Assembly: GCF_003208435.1 (NCBI RefSeq)
Contig: NZ_QKMF01000006.1
Span: 217,200 to 281,199, forward strand
Origin: Pelagimonas varians
GTDB lineage: Bacteria; Pseudomonadota; Alphaproteobacteria; Rhodobacterales; Rhodobacteraceae
Reading direction: 5' to 3'
DNA length: 64,000 nucleotides
The stretch's first letter is position 1. Each line of letters starts with the position of its first letter. The translations under genes were made by a program, and so were the position numbers. The notes below the pieces were generated by a model. The model was not told the origin of the DNA and did not search any database. It was given only the letters and a program-made list of their open reading frames with translations. Positions 25,639-34,787 of this stretch are shown here, one piece after another.

Positions 25639-26565
25639 ATGACGACTGCATTGATTAGCCATGCCGATTGTCTGGATCATGTCACTCCGGAGGGGCACCC
25701 GGAGCAAGTTGCCCGTCTGGAACATGTCTTGCATGCCTTAGCCAGCTTGGATCTCCGGCGTGTGTCGGCCCCCTTGGCAGAGGATGAGCCCATCTTGCGG
25801 GTGCATCCGCAGGCGCATCTGGACAGGATCAAATCGGCAGTTCCCAAGTCTGGACAACACCAGCTTGATGCGGACACGTGGCTGTCGCCCGGCTCGGTCA
25901 CGGCGGCCTATCGTGCCGCAGGCGCGGTGGTGAAGGCGGTCGATATGGTGCTTTCCGGTGAAGTGCAGAACGCGTTTTGCGCCATTCGCCCGCCAGGACA
26001 TCATGCAGAAACGCAAACGCCGATGGGCTTTTGTTTGTTTGGAAACGCGGCTGTGGCGGCGAAACATGCGCTGGACCATCATGGGCTAAGCCGTGTGGCT
26101 GTGGTTGATTTCGATGTTCATCACGGCAATGGCACACAAGATTTGCTATGGGACGATGAACGTGCGCTGGTGGTTACCAGCCAGCAAATGCCCTTGTGGC
26201 CCGGAACCGGAGACAAAAGCGAGCGGGGCAAACATGGTCAGATTATCAACATCCCATTGCCACCAGAAAGCACCGGCGCAGAGATGTGGGCGGCTTACGA
26301 GGCCCGGGTTTTTCCGAAACTGCGGGATTTTGAACCTGAACTCTTGATCATTTCGGCGGGGTTTGATGCGCATCAGGATGATCCATTGGCACAGCTGAAC
26401 TGGACCACAGATGATTTTCGCAAGCTGACTGCAAAGCTCTGCCAAATTGCTGCGGAAACCTGCGGCGGGCGCGTGGTCTCGACTCTGGAAGGTGGGTATG
26501 ATTTGCAAGCGCTCGCGGTGTCGACTAAGGCGCATGTTGAAGAACTTTTGGAGGCGGGCAAATGA
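25639..26565 (+). CDS. Histone-deacetylase-fold amidohydrolase
   Basis: 308 residues of the arginase/deacetylase fold. The catalytic His pair is in IRPPGHHAE (121-122), and zinc ligands are in VVDFDVHHGNGT (about 157-161) and the later SAGFDAHQDDPL. Bacterial members deacetylate acetylpolyamines or acetoin-pathway targets; a link with the nearby polyamine-type importer is possible but 4 kb away. The stop overlaps xseB by four bases, making it the first gene of a run with xseB, ispA and dxs. Confidence 0.88.
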   Translation: MTTALISHADCLDHVTPEGHPEQVARLEHVLHALASLDLRRVSAPLAEDEPILRVHPQAHLDRIKSAVPKSGQHQLDADTWLSPGSVTAAYRAAGAVVKAVDMVLSGEVQNAFCAIRPPGHHAETQTPMGFCLFGNAAVAAKHALDHHGLSRVAVVDFDVHHGNGTQDLLWDDERALVVTSQQMPLWPGTGDKSERGKHGQIINIPLPPESTGAEMWAAYEARVFPKLRDFEPELLIISAGFDAHQDDPLAQLNWTTDDFRKLTAKLCQIAAETCGGRVVSTLEGGYDLQALAVSTKAHVEELLEAGK

Positions 26566-26807
26566 GCGAAACAACACCCATCGAAGCGATGACATTCGAA
26601 CAGGCAATGGCCGAGTTGGAACAGGTTGTGGGTCAGCTGGAACGCGGAGATGTGGCGTTAGAAGCGTCGATCGACTTGTATGACCGAGGCGCAAAACTGC
26701 GCGCCCATTGCGAAGCCAAGTTGAAAGACGCCGAAGAAAAAGTGGCTGCAATCACGTTGGATGGCGACGGAAATCCGGCTGGAACCAAACCGCTGGATGC
26801 TGGCTAA
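26562..26807 (+). CDS. xseB: Exodeoxyribonuclease VII small subunit
   Basis: 81 residues, the accessory helical subunit of ExoVII. The family pattern MTFEQAMAELEQVVGQLERGD followed by LYDRGAKLRAHCEAKL is clear. xseB next to ispA and dxs is a widely conserved order in Proteobacteria. The large subunit gene xseA is not in the window. Confidence 0.93.
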   Translation: MSETTPIEAMTFEQAMAELEQVVGQLERGDVALEASIDLYDRGAKLRAHCEAKLKDAEEKVAAITLDGDGNPAGTKPLDAG

Positions 26808-26813
26808 GTCTAT

Positions 26814-27686
26814 ATGAGTTCTGAAACTTTCAAAGACACGCTGACGCAAAATCGCGTGCTTGTTGACGCTCGCATATCGCGGTCGGTTAAGGCAGGTGCC
26901 GGCCCCATCCGGCAAGCGATGTCCTACGCTGCTGTTGGTGGTAAGGGGCTGCGTGGATTTTTGGTTGTGCAAGGGGCGCATCTGCACGGGATTTCCCAAC
27001 CCGCGGCGATTGATGTTGCTGCGGCTATCGAATGCTTGCACACCTATAGTCTGGTTCACGACGATCTGCCGTGCATGGATGACGACGCGATGCGGCGCGG
27101 TTTGCCGACCGTTCATGTGAAATGGGATGAAGCGACGGCCGTTTTGGCTGGTGACGCTCTTCAGGCTTTGGCGTTTGAATTGGTGGCAGGGGCTGAATGC
27201 GCTGATCCCGCTAAAGTTGATCTTGTGCTTAGCTTGTCTCAAGCTGCGGGCATAGCCGGTATGGTTGGTGGTCAGGCACTTGATATTGCGGCGGAAACTG
27301 CCCCCGCCCCCCTGAGTTTACAAGAAATTATTGACCTGCAAGCGGGAAAAACCGGAGCGCTGATTACGTGGTCCGCCTGCGCTGGTGCCCGCATGGCAGG
27401 CGCTGATATTGGTGCGCTCAAAGCCTACGGAGACGCTCTTGGACTGGCCTTTCAAATCTGGGATGATGTTCTGGATGTCGAAGGTGATGCCGAAACCATG
27501 GGCAAGGCTGTCGGCAAAGATGCTGGGCGCGGCAAGGCGACTTTTGTCTCGCATCTTGGTCTGGACGGGGCGAAACGCCGCGCAAATGAACTGGTGTCCG
27601 GGGCCTGTGATGCGCTATCTGTTTACGGTGAAAGTGCCGATTGCTTGCGAGACGCGGCGCGTTTCGTTATCTCGCGACGTAGCTGA
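26814..27686 (+). CDS. ispA: Polyprenyl (farnesyl/geranyl) diphosphate synthase
   Basis: A trans-prenyltransferase condensing isopentenyl diphosphate with allylic diphosphates. 290 residues: first Asp-rich motif DDLPCMDDD (83-91), second motif DDVLDVEGD, and the GGKGLR segment near 42-47. The chain length expected from position is C15 (farnesyl), feeding quinone and other isoprenoid pathways. The next gene, dxs, makes the precursor, so the operon couples first and later steps. Confidence 0.93.
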   Translation: MSSETFKDTLTQNRVLVDARISRSVKAGAGPIRQAMSYAAVGGKGLRGFLVVQGAHLHGISQPAAIDVAAAIECLHTYSLVHDDLPCMDDDAMRRGLPTVHVKWDEATAVLAGDALQALAFELVAGAECADPAKVDLVLSLSQAAGIAGMVGGQALDIAAETAPAPLSLQEIIDLQAGKTGALITWSACAGARMAGADIGALKAYGDALGLAFQIWDDVLDVEGDAETMGKAVGKDAGRGKATFVSHLGLDGAKRRANELVSGACDALSVYGESADCLRDAARFVISRRS

Positions 27687-27703
27687 CTGCCCCGGAGAAC
27701 CCC

Positions 27704-29629
27704 ATGTCGTATAGGCCAGAAACCCCTCTTTTAGACCGCGTGCAATCGCCCGCCGATCTGAAGCTGTTCTCCGATGCCGAATTGACGCGACTTGCGCAGG
27801 AATTGCGTGCCGAAACGATTTCGACGGTTTCTCAAACAGGCGGTCATTTGGGCGCGGGCCTTGGGGTGGTGGAGCTTACTGTTGCACTGCATGCCGTGTT
27901 CGACACGCCGCAGGACAAGATCATTTGGGATGTATCCCATCAGTGTTACCCGCATAAAATCCTGACAGGGCGCCGTGAACGCATGGGCACAATCCGTCAA
28001 CAAGATGGGATTTCCGGGTTCACCAAGCGATCCGAAAGCCCTTACGACCCATTTGGTGCGGCGCATAGCTCGACCTCGATCAGTGCGGCTTTGGGATTCA
28101 AGGTTGCAGCTGATTTGGGTGGCCATAGTCCGACGGGCCATGGCGACGCGATTGCAGTGATTGGCGACGGCGCGATGACTGGCGGTATGGCGTTTGAGGC
28201 GATGAACAATGCCGGTCATCTGAAAAAGCGTATGTTTGTGGTGCTCAACGACAATGAAATGTCGATTGGCCAACCCACTGGCGCGTTGTCCTCTTACCTC
28301 AACCGCTTGTATACCGAAGCGCCATTGCAAGATTTCAAAGCCGCTGCAAAAGGGGCTGTGAGCCTGCTGCCCGAACCCTTCCGCGAAGGGGCAAAGCGCG
28401 CAAAAGAGATGCTTAAGGGCATGGCACTGGGTGGAACCTTGTTTGAAGAACTGGGGTTTAGCTATGTCGGTCCGATTGATGGCCACGATATGGACCAGCT
28501 GCTGCCGATTTTGCGGACCTTGCACGACCGCGCCACCGGGCCCATTTTGCTGCATGTGGTGACCAAAAAGGGCAAGGGCTATGCCCACGCTGAACATGCA
28601 CCGGACAAAGGCCACGCCCGTGCAAAATTCGATGTGGTGTCGGGCAAGCAGCACAAGGCCCCTTCAAACGCGCCCAGCTACACCAAAGTTTTTGCCGAAC
28701 AACTGATCAAGCAAGCAGCCGATGATCCGCGTATCTGCGCGATCACGGCGGCAATGCCGGACGGAACCGGACTTGACCTGTTTGCGGAACGCTATCCCAG
28801 CCGGTGTTTTGATGTCGGTATTGCCGAACAACACGGCGTAACGTTTTGTGCTGCCTTGGCCGCAGGCGGGATGAAACCCTTTTGCGCAATGTATTCGACC
28901 TTTTTGCAGCGCGGCTACGATCAGGTTGTACATGACGTGGCAATTCAACGTCTGCCTGTCCGGTTTGCGATAGATCGCGCCGGCTTGGTCGGAGCTGATG
29001 GTGCGACACACGCAGGTTCATATGACGTGGCCTATCTGGCCAACCTACCGGGATTTGTGGTCATGGCCGCAGCAGACGAAGCCGAGCTGTGCCATATGAT
29101 CGCCACCGCCGCCGTGCATGACGATGGCCCGATTGCCTTTCGTTATCCACGCGGAGAAGGTGAGGGCGTCGAGATGCCCGAACGTGGCGAGGTGTTGGAA
29201 ATCGGCAAGGGCCGAATGATCCGCGAAGGCGCGCGTGTTGCTCTGCTCAGCTTTGGAACCCGTCTTGGCGAGACGCTAAAAGCCTGTGAAGCGCTTGAAG
29301 CGCGGGGTATCAAACCGACTGTGGCCGATGCCCGTTTTGCCAAACCTCTGGACCGGGGAATGATCTTGCAATTGGCCCGCGAGCACGAGGCCTTGATCAC
29401 CATAGAAGAGGGTGCAGTCGGAGGCTTTGGCAGCCATGTCGCGCAGCTTTTGGCAGATGAAGGAGTGTTTGATCGCGGTTTGAAATACCGGTCTATGGTT
29501 TTGCCTGATGTGTTTATCGACCAAGCCAGCCCAAAGGCGATGTATGATGTTGCTGCGATGAATGCACAGCACATTGAAGCAAAAGTGCTCGATGTGCTCG
29601 GGGTTCAGGTGCTGGACCAGCGCGCGTAA
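27704..29629 (+). CDS. dxs: 1-deoxy-D-xylulose-5-phosphate synthase
   Basis: A thiamine-diphosphate enzyme joining pyruvate and glyceraldehyde 3-phosphate in the first step of the MEP isoprenoid pathway. 641 residues, full length: [17 protein letters not shown] at the N terminus, the ThDP motif [16 protein letters not shown], the pyrimidine-domain Glu in [10 protein letters not shown], and the C-terminal transketolase domain. GGAG precedes the ATG. Last gene of the HDAC-xseB-ispA-dxs run. Confidence 0.96.
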   Translation: MSYRPETPLLDRVQSPADLKLFSDAELTRLAQELRAETISTVSQTGGHLGAGLGVVELTVALHAVFDTPQDKIIWDVSHQCYPHKILTGRRERMGTIRQQDGISGFTKRSESPYDPFGAAHSSTSISAALGFKVAADLGGHSPTGHGDAIAVIGDGAMTGGMAFEAMNNAGHLKKRMFVVLNDNEMSIGQPTGALSSYLNRLYTEAPLQDFKAAAKGAVSLLPEPFREGAKRAKEMLKGMALGGTLFEELGFSYVGPIDGHDMDQLLPILRTLHDRATGPILLHVVTKKGKGYAHAEHAPDKGHARAKFDVVSGKQHKAPSNAPSYTKVFAEQLIKQAADDPRICAITAAMPDGTGLDLFAERYPSRCFDVGIAEQHGVTFCAALAAGGMKPFCAMYSTFLQRGYDQVVHDVAIQRLPVRFAIDRAGLVGADGATHAGSYDVAYLANLPGFVVMAAADEAELCHMIATAAVHDDGPIAFRYPRGEGEGVEMPERGEVLEIGKGRMIREGARVALLSFGTRLGETLKACEALEARGIKPTVADARFAKPLDRGMILQLAREHEALITIEEGAVGGFGSHVAQLLADEGVFDRGLKYRSMVLPDVFIDQASPKAMYDVAAMNAQHIEAKVLDVLGVQVLDQRA

Positions 29630-29630
29630 C

Positions 29631-30488
29631 TTAAGCAGTTTCGGCCTTTAGCAAGGCGTCCAAACCGGTTTTGTAGTCTGGATAAATCAGTTTGATCCCA
29701 AGCTCATCTTTGATGCGGGTGTTCGAAACTTTCTTGTTCTCAGCGTAGAAACTGCGCGCCATGGGGGACAGTTTGGCTGTTTCGAATTCTACCTCGGGTG
29801 GCAATTCTACATCCAGCAACTGGGCGGCATAGGCGATCACGTCTTGCGGTGGGGCCGGAACATCGTCGCAGACATTGTAGACCGCGCCAGAGGATGGAGC
29901 GGCGATCGACGCCGCGAGGATTTGGGCGATGTCATCGACATGAATGCGTGAAAACACTTGCCCCGTTTTGATAATCCGCTGGGCTGTGCCCGCGCGGACT
30001 TTGGCAAACGGACCGCGCCCGGGTCCATAGATGCCAGCGAGCCGGAAAATATGCAAAGGCAGATTGGGGATAGTTTGCCATGCGGTTTCAGCCGCGACTC
30101 TTATTTCACCGCGATGTGTCGACGGTGTCAGCGGGGCCGTTTCATCCACCCATGCGCCATCGTGGTCTCCGTAAACGCCAGTGGTTGAAAGATAGCCAAC
30201 CCAGTCGAGCGCCGCGGCACGCGCCATGATCTGCGGGCCAATTGCGTTCAACGTTGGATCACCGTCATCATTCGCGCCAGCCGAAATCAAAAGATGACTG
30301 GCTTGGGTCAGGGCTTTGGCCAGTGCTTCAGGTTCCCATAATACCGGCTCTACGCCTTGTGCACGCAAAGAATCAGTTTTGGCTTCGTCGCGGATTGTGC
30401 CGATCACACGCCAGCCTTGCGGGATCATGCGGCGGGCAAGGGCGCTGGCTGTGTAGCCGTGGCCCAAGGAAAAAAGTGTTTTGGTCAT
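29631..30488 (-). CDS. SDR-fold NAD(P)-dependent sugar-epimerase-like protein
   Basis: 285 residues with an N-terminal Rossmann motif (FSLGHGYTASALARR), the YLSTTGVYGDHDGAWVDE region containing the SDR catalytic Tyr, and a late FSRIHVDDIAQ segment. This resembles the YeeZ-type atypical SDR group, whose substrates are mostly unknown. The ATG at 30488 is chosen because the Rossmann motif starts there; longer readings would enter the paaA promoter. One base separates it from the dxs stop. Confidence 0.83.
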   Translation of the reverse strand: MTKTLFSLGHGYTASALARRMIPQGWRVIGTIRDEAKTDSLRAQGVEPVLWEPEALAKALTQASHLLISAGANDDGDPTLNAIGPQIMARAAALDWVGYLSTTGVYGDHDGAWVDETAPLTPSTHRGEIRVAAETAWQTIPNLPLHIFRLAGIYGPGRGPFAKVRAGTAQRIIKTGQVFSRIHVDDIAQILAASIAAPSSGAVYNVCDDVPAPPQDVIAYAAQLLDVELPPEVEFETAKLSPMARSFYAENKKVSNTRIKDELGIKLIYPDYKTGLDALLKAETA

Positions 30489-30525
30489 TGTACATAGGTG
30501 GCGCGAAAGAGATTTCGTTGCAAGT

Positions 30526-30561
30526 GTTACAAAAAACTCTTTCAGAATGAGTTTTCGTAAC
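30526..30561. promoter_or_regulatory. 36-bp inverted repeat upstream of paaA (candidate operator)
   Basis: Left arm GTTACAAAAAACTC (30526-30539) and right arm GAGTTTTCGTAAC (30549-30561) pair over most of their length around a nine-base centre. It sits 36 bases before the paaA start in the 108-bp gap shared with the divergent SDR gene. Roseobacter paa operons are thought to be controlled by a PaaR/TetR-type or similar repressor; that identity is inference. Confidence 0.55.
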
Positions 30562-30596
30562 ATATGTTTGATCCGAGGCTTTTGGAGGAGAGGCGC

Positions 30597-31580
30597 ATGT
30601 ACTCCCAGGGATTGATCGGTGCCGATGGACGCACCGAAGAGACACAGGACTTTCTGGATGCATTCCAGAAACGCATTGATGCGGAAGAGAAAATTGAACC
30701 CAACGATGATATGCCGGAAGGGTATCGGCGGACTTTGGTGCGCCAGATCGGCCAGCACGCACATTCCGAAATTGTCGGCATGCTGCCTGAAGGCAACTGG
30801 ATCACCCGCGCACCTTCGCTGCGACGCAAGGCCGCGCTACTGGCGAAGGTTCAAGATGAGGGCGGTCATGGGCTCTATCTGTATTCGGCGGCCGAAACAC
30901 TGGGTGTAAGCCGGGAAGAAATGACCGAGGAGTTGCTGAGCGGCAAAGCCAAATATTCGTCGATTTTCAATTACCCGACGTTGAGTTGGGCGGATATGGG
31001 GATCGTCGGCTGGCTGGTTGACGGTGCTGCGATCATGAACCAGATCCCGCTGTGCCGGTGTTCCTATGGGCCCTATGCACGGGCTATGATTCGTGTGTGC
31101 AAGGAAGAGAGCTTTCACCAGCGTCAGGGCTATGAGATCGTTATGTTTTTGGCGCGCGGCACGGATGCGCAGCGCGAAATGGTGCAAGATGCATTGAACC
31201 GTTGGTGGTGGCCGTCGCTGATGATGTTTGGCCCGCACGACGCGGACAGCGCCCATTCGGAGCAATCTATGGAATGGAAGATCAAGCGGTTTTCCAACGA
31301 TGCCCTACGTCAGAAATTTATCGATGCGACGGTTCCGCAGGCGGAGTTTTTGGGGCTGACGCTGCCCGATCCAGATCTGAAATGGAACGCTGAAAAGGGC
31401 GGATATGATCATGGTGAAATTGATTGGGATGAGTTCTGGCGCGTGGTCAAAGGCCACGGTGTGATGAACCGTGACCGGATCAAGGCACGGAAAAAGGCCT
31501 GGGATGATGGCGCGTGGGTGCGTGAGGCCGCATTGGCCCATGCCGAGAAACGCGAAGCGCGCAAACAAGCCGCTGAGTAA
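30597..31580 (+). CDS. paaA: 1,2-phenylacetyl-CoA epoxidase, catalytic subunit A
   Basis: The di-iron oxygenase subunit of the PaaABC(D)E complex that converts phenylacetyl-CoA to its ring 1,2-epoxide. 327 residues, ferritin-like helical bundle; candidate iron ligands lie in the KVQDEGGHG and [11 protein letters not shown] segments (Glu-X2-His pairs). GGAGGAG lies just before the ATG at 30597; an ATG at 30564 falls beside the operator-like repeat and adds eleven non-family residues. First gene of paaABCDE; the later pathway genes (paaF, G, H, J, K, Z) are not in the window. Confidence 0.95.
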   Translation: MYSQGLIGADGRTEETQDFLDAFQKRIDAEEKIEPNDDMPEGYRRTLVRQIGQHAHSEIVGMLPEGNWITRAPSLRRKAALLAKVQDEGGHGLYLYSAAETLGVSREEMTEELLSGKAKYSSIFNYPTLSWADMGIVGWLVDGAAIMNQIPLCRCSYGPYARAMIRVCKEESFHQRQGYEIVMFLARGTDAQREMVQDALNRWWWPSLMMFGPHDADSAHSEQSMEWKIKRFSNDALRQKFIDATVPQAEFLGLTLPDPDLKWNAEKGGYDHGEIDWDEFWRVVKGHGVMNRDRIKARKKAWDDGAWVREAALAHAEKREARKQAAE

Positions 31581-31583
31581 ATC

Positions 31584-31635
31584 GGGATTGGCAGGGCGGA
31601 CGCGCGTGCAAGCACGACGCCCCACCCGCCATCCC
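31584..31635 (+). promoter_or_regulatory. Intercistronic hairpin between paaA and paaB
   Basis: GGGAT (31584-31588) pairs with ATCCC (31631-31635), GGGCG (31594-31598) with CGCCC (31618-31622), and an inner GTGC/GCAC stem closes the structure. No T-run follows. This 95-bp gap is the only large one in an otherwise tightly packed operon. Confidence 0.45.
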
Positions 31636-31675
31636 GTAGCTTGACAGTATAGAATTTGGGAAGAGGACAAAGATC

Positions 31676-31960
31676 ATGGCAAACGAGACGCCACTTTGGG
31701 AAGTATTCATTCGTCCGCGCAACGGCCTTAGCCACAAGCATGTGGGGTCATTGCATGCGGCGGATGAGGTATTGGCCCTGAATGCCGCCCGCGATGTCTA
31801 TACGCGGCGCAGTGAAGGAACGTCGATTTGGGTCGTGCGCTCATCGCAGATTGTCGCCAGTGATCCGGATCAATCCGAAGAAAACTTTGAACCAACCGGT
31901 GACAAAATCTACCGCCACCCGACTTTCTACGACATTCCCGAAGAAGTGGGGCACATGTAA
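31676..31960 (+). CDS. paaB: 1,2-phenylacetyl-CoA epoxidase subunit B
   Basis: A 94-residue small subunit of the epoxidase complex, with the conserved WEVFIRPRNGLSHKHVGSLHA opening split over residues 8-28 and ARDVYTRRSEG in the middle. It bridges catalytic PaaA-PaaC units and has no catalytic residues of its own. Its stop shares one base with the paaC start. Confidence 0.94.
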   Translation: MANETPLWEVFIRPRNGLSHKHVGSLHAADEVLALNAARDVYTRRSEGTSIWVVRSSQIVASDPDQSEENFEPTGDKIYRHPTFYDIPEEVGHM

Positions 31961-32694
31961 TGGCACTTTTTGATGCGGTGTTAGAGCTGGCCGATGATCA
32001 TCTTGTGTTGGGGCACCGGTTGTCAGAATGGTGCGGCCATGCGCCAATGTTAGAAGAAGATCTGGCCATGCCGAATATGGCGTTGGATTTGATCGGTTCG
32101 GCCCGCGTTTTGTATGACCATGCGGGCAAGTTGGAAGGCTCTGGCCGGGACGAAGACGCCTTGGCCTATCTTCGCGGCGAACGCGATTATCGCAATTGCC
32201 TGTTGGTTGAGCGTGAAAACGGTGATTTCGCTGTCACCATGTTGCGCCAGTTTTATTTCGCCGCCTTTATGGAGCCGTATTGGCAATCCGCATTGGGCAG
32301 CAGTGATCCGGTGATTGCGGGTGTTGCCGGCAAAGCTGTCAAAGAGATGGCGTATCACATTCGCCATGCGGGTGAATGGGTTGTCCGCTTGGGCGACGGG
32401 ACAGAGCAAAGTGCGGAGCGGATGCGCGACGCTGTTTTGGACCTGCACCCTTATACTGCTGAGCTGTTCGAGGAGGGTGCAGCAGAGGGGGTGGATGCCT
32501 TGCCATCTCGGGCGGCTGTTCGGCCTGTTTGGGACGCAACCGTGTCCGCTGTGTTTGCGCAGGCGGGCTTGGAAGTGCCTAAGGACGCCTTTCCCCAGAC
32601 TGGAGGACGTAGCGGCATTCACGGCGAAGCCTTGGGGCATATGTTGGCAGAAATGCAGGTCTTGCACCGCGAACATCCAGGCGCAGTCTGGTGA
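31960..32694 (+). CDS. paaC: 1,2-phenylacetyl-CoA epoxidase subunit C
   Basis: A 244-residue ferritin-like structural partner of PaaA; it lacks the full di-iron ligand set and stabilises the catalytic subunit. Typical text: LADDHLVLGHRLSEWCGHAP near 10-29 and MAYHIRHAGEWVVRLGDGT in the middle. It overlaps paaB by one base and paaD by four. Confidence 0.94.
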   Translation: MALFDAVLELADDHLVLGHRLSEWCGHAPMLEEDLAMPNMALDLIGSARVLYDHAGKLEGSGRDEDALAYLRGERDYRNCLLVERENGDFAVTMLRQFYFAAFMEPYWQSALGSSDPVIAGVAGKAVKEMAYHIRHAGEWVVRLGDGTEQSAERMRDAVLDLHPYTAELFEEGAAEGVDALPSRAAVRPVWDATVSAVFAQAGLEVPKDAFPQTGGRSGIHGEALGHMLAEMQVLHREHPGAVW

Positions 32695-33179
32695 TCGCGG
32701 AGGCGGGAACCAAGGAGGCGGCATGGGACGCCGCAGCAGCCGTACCAGACCCTGAGGTGCCCTGTGTCACGGTGGCCGAATTGGGCATCTTGCGCAAAGT
32801 ACAACTGGTGAATGGGATTGCTGTGGCGCAGGTCACGCCAACTTATTCGGGCTGTCCGGCCACCTTGGCGATTGAGCTGGCGATCGAGACCGCCTTGCGC
32901 GATGCAGGGTTTGAGGCACGGATCGAACGGGTTCTATCCCCCGCGTGGACCACGGATTGGATCACCGAAGTCGGCCGCGACAAGCTGCGTGCCTTTGGCA
33001 TCGCCCCGCCGCAAACCGGCATGGGCAAGGCTGCGTTGTTCGGTTGTCCTGAGGTTGTCTGTCCCCGTTGCGGCAGCGACAACACGCAACGGATCAGCGA
33101 ATTCGGATCGACGGCCTGCAAGGCGCATTACCAATGCAAAGCCTGCGCAGAGCCATTCGACTATTTCAAATGTATCTGA
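32691..33179 (+). CDS. paaD: Phenylacetate pathway Fe-S assembly-type protein
   Basis: 162 residues. The N-terminal DUF59/MIP18 domain (VPDPEVPCVTVAELGIL near 18-34) is of the type involved in iron-sulfur cluster maturation. The C-terminal zinc-ribbon-like segment has two CxxC pairs (CPRCGS and CKACAE). It is needed in vivo for epoxidase activity, presumably for the cluster or di-iron centre. The GTG start at 32691 overlaps the paaC stop. Confidence 0.92.
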   Translation: MIAEAGTKEAAWDAAAAVPDPEVPCVTVAELGILRKVQLVNGIAVAQVTPTYSGCPATLAIELAIETALRDAGFEARIERVLSPAWTTDWITEVGRDKLRAFGIAPPQTGMGKAALFGCPEVVCPRCGSDNTQRISEFGSTACKAHYQCKACAEPFDYFKCI

Positions 33180-33189
33180 GGAGAGATGC

Positions 33190-34233
33190 ATGTTTCATGA
33201 ACTGACTATTTCCGCCATTCGCCCAGAAGGTGTCGGCGCTGTTGCGATGTCTTTCGAAGTTTCGGGCGCGGACCAAGAGGCGTTCGGCTTTACCCCCGGC
33301 CAGTATTTGACACTGCGCGCAGAGGTCGAAGGCAATGACACCCGCCGCAGTTATTCCATTGCATCGGCCCCCGGTGCGCCGCTGACGGTTGGAATCAAAC
33401 AAGTCGAAGGCGGTGTGTTTTCCAGCTTTGCTCAAGGGCTGAAACCCGGTGATACGTTGCAGGTAATGCCGCCCGAAGGCCGTTTCACCTACAAGGGCGA
33501 GGCCCGGGTTATTCTGATTGCTGCCGGATCTGGCATCACGCCCATGGTTTCCATCGCTGCGCAAGCGTTGGAGCAGGGGGCAGAGGTTGCCTTGATCTAC
33601 GGGAACCGCGATAGCGGGACGATTATGTTCCGTGATGCTTTGGACGATTTAAAGGATCGCTATGTGGATCGGTTCACCCTGATCCACGTCCTGAGCCGCG
33701 AACCACAGGATGTGGCACTGTTGAACGGGCGCATCACGGGTGAGAAAGTTGTTGCTTTGGCCAATGCGGGCGCGGTTGACTTGGCCGGTACCGAGGCCGT
33801 GTTCCTATGCGGTCCGGGCGGAATGATCGAAGATGTTACGGCGGCCATCGCCCCGATGGTGCCCAAAGACAAAGTCCACTTCGAATTGTTTTACACCGAG
33901 GAAGGCCCGCGACCCGAGCGTTCCGCCGCCGCCGCGGCGGCAGCTGAAGCAGGTGTCACAGTCGAGGTTGTCTTGGATGGCGCACGCCGGTCTTTCCAAG
34001 TCGAAGCGCAAGATGATGACGTTGTTGCGGCAGCGGCGCGTCAGGGATTGGAACTGCCGTTTTCCTGCAAAGGCGGGATGTGCTGTACTTGCCGCTGCAA
34101 AGTGGTCGAAGGCGCGGCTGAAATGGCCACCAATTATTCGCTTGAACCGTGGGAGCTGGACGCAGGCTTTACCCTCGCTTGTCAGGCGCGACCCACGTCG
34201 GAAAAGCTGGTTTTGGACTTCGACGCCGCCTGA
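33190..34233 (+). CDS. paaE: 1,2-phenylacetyl-CoA epoxidase reductase subunit E
   Basis: 347 residues passing electrons from NADPH to PaaA. The N-terminal ferredoxin-reductase part binds FAD (RRSYSIAS) and NADP (AAGSGITPM). The C-terminal plant-type 2Fe-2S domain from about 260 has its cysteine motif in FSCKGGMCCTC. An alanine-rich linker near 245-255 joins the parts. The ATG at 33190 has GGAGAG upstream; an in-frame extension upstream lies inside paaD and is not coding in this frame. Last gene of the operon. Confidence 0.94.
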   Translation: MFHELTISAIRPEGVGAVAMSFEVSGADQEAFGFTPGQYLTLRAEVEGNDTRRSYSIASAPGAPLTVGIKQVEGGVFSSFAQGLKPGDTLQVMPPEGRFTYKGEARVILIAAGSGITPMVSIAAQALEQGAEVALIYGNRDSGTIMFRDALDDLKDRYVDRFTLIHVLSREPQDVALLNGRITGEKVVALANAGAVDLAGTEAVFLCGPGGMIEDVTAAIAPMVPKDKVHFELFYTEEGPRPERSAAAAAAAEAGVTVEVVLDGARRSFQVEAQDDDVVAAAARQGLELPFSCKGGMCCTCRCKVVEGAAEMATNYSLEPWELDAGFTLACQARPTSEKLVLDFDAA

Positions 34234-34310
34234 CCATCTTGTCGGCAGACAATGGCCCAGCGAAAATTTGCTGGCTGCGAGAGCAAGATACATGGCCTAA
34301 ACATGGGGCC

Positions 34311-34787
34311 ATGTATCGTCGTTCCTTCATTCTTGGTGCCTGCGCTGTCGCGGGATGTGCCAATATATCGCCTAAGCCTGCGGTTGAACCGCAGCCAAAA
34401 GCGTTTGACCCGCCCCTCTATCCCAATGAAACGCCCGAATTGAGGGCGCAGATCAATAGGTGGGCCGATCACTACGAATTGCCGCGCAGTTTGGTGCACA
34501 GGCTTGCGATTCGTGAAAGCACGCATCGCCCATGGGCCCGAAACGGCCCGTATTACGGGTTGTTTCAAATCTTGCCGGCGACCGCCCGTTCGATGGGGTA
34601 CAAAGGATCTCCCGAAGGATTGTTGGATGCAGAGGCCAATCTGGAATTTGCGCTTAAGTATCTGAAAGGCGCATATTTACTGGCCGATGGCGACCCGGAT
34701 GCCGCCATCAAGTGGTACGCCAGAGGCTATTATTATGAGGCCAAGCGCCAAAACCTGTTGGTCGAAACAGGCCTACGCCCCGGCTAA
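34311..34787 (+). CDS. Lipoprotein lytic transglycosylase (SLT domain)
   Basis: A 158-residue lipoprotein with a lipobox ending at Cys16 (AVAGC), a Pro-rich linker, and a short SLT goose-type lysozyme domain. The catalytic Glu69 lies in LAIRESTH, followed by GLFQILPATARSMGY. It cleaves peptidoglycan glycan strands, releasing 1,6-anhydromuropeptides. The ATG at 34311 is chosen because it starts the signal peptide. The gene ends in a four-base overlap with the convergent aldolase gene. Confidence 0.85.
   Translation: MYRRSFILGACAVAGCANISPKPAVEPQPKAFDPPLYPNETPELRAQINRWADHYELPRSLVHRLAIRESTHRPWARNGPYYGLFQILPATARSMGYKGSPEGLLDAEANLEFALKYLKGAYLLADGDPDAAIKWYARGYYYEAKRQNLLVETGLRPG

Noticed and set aside
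34288..34318. Inverted repeat CATGGCC/GGGCCATG before the lytic transglycosylase
   Set aside because: Short arms partly overlapping the start codon region; likely chance in GC-rich DNA.
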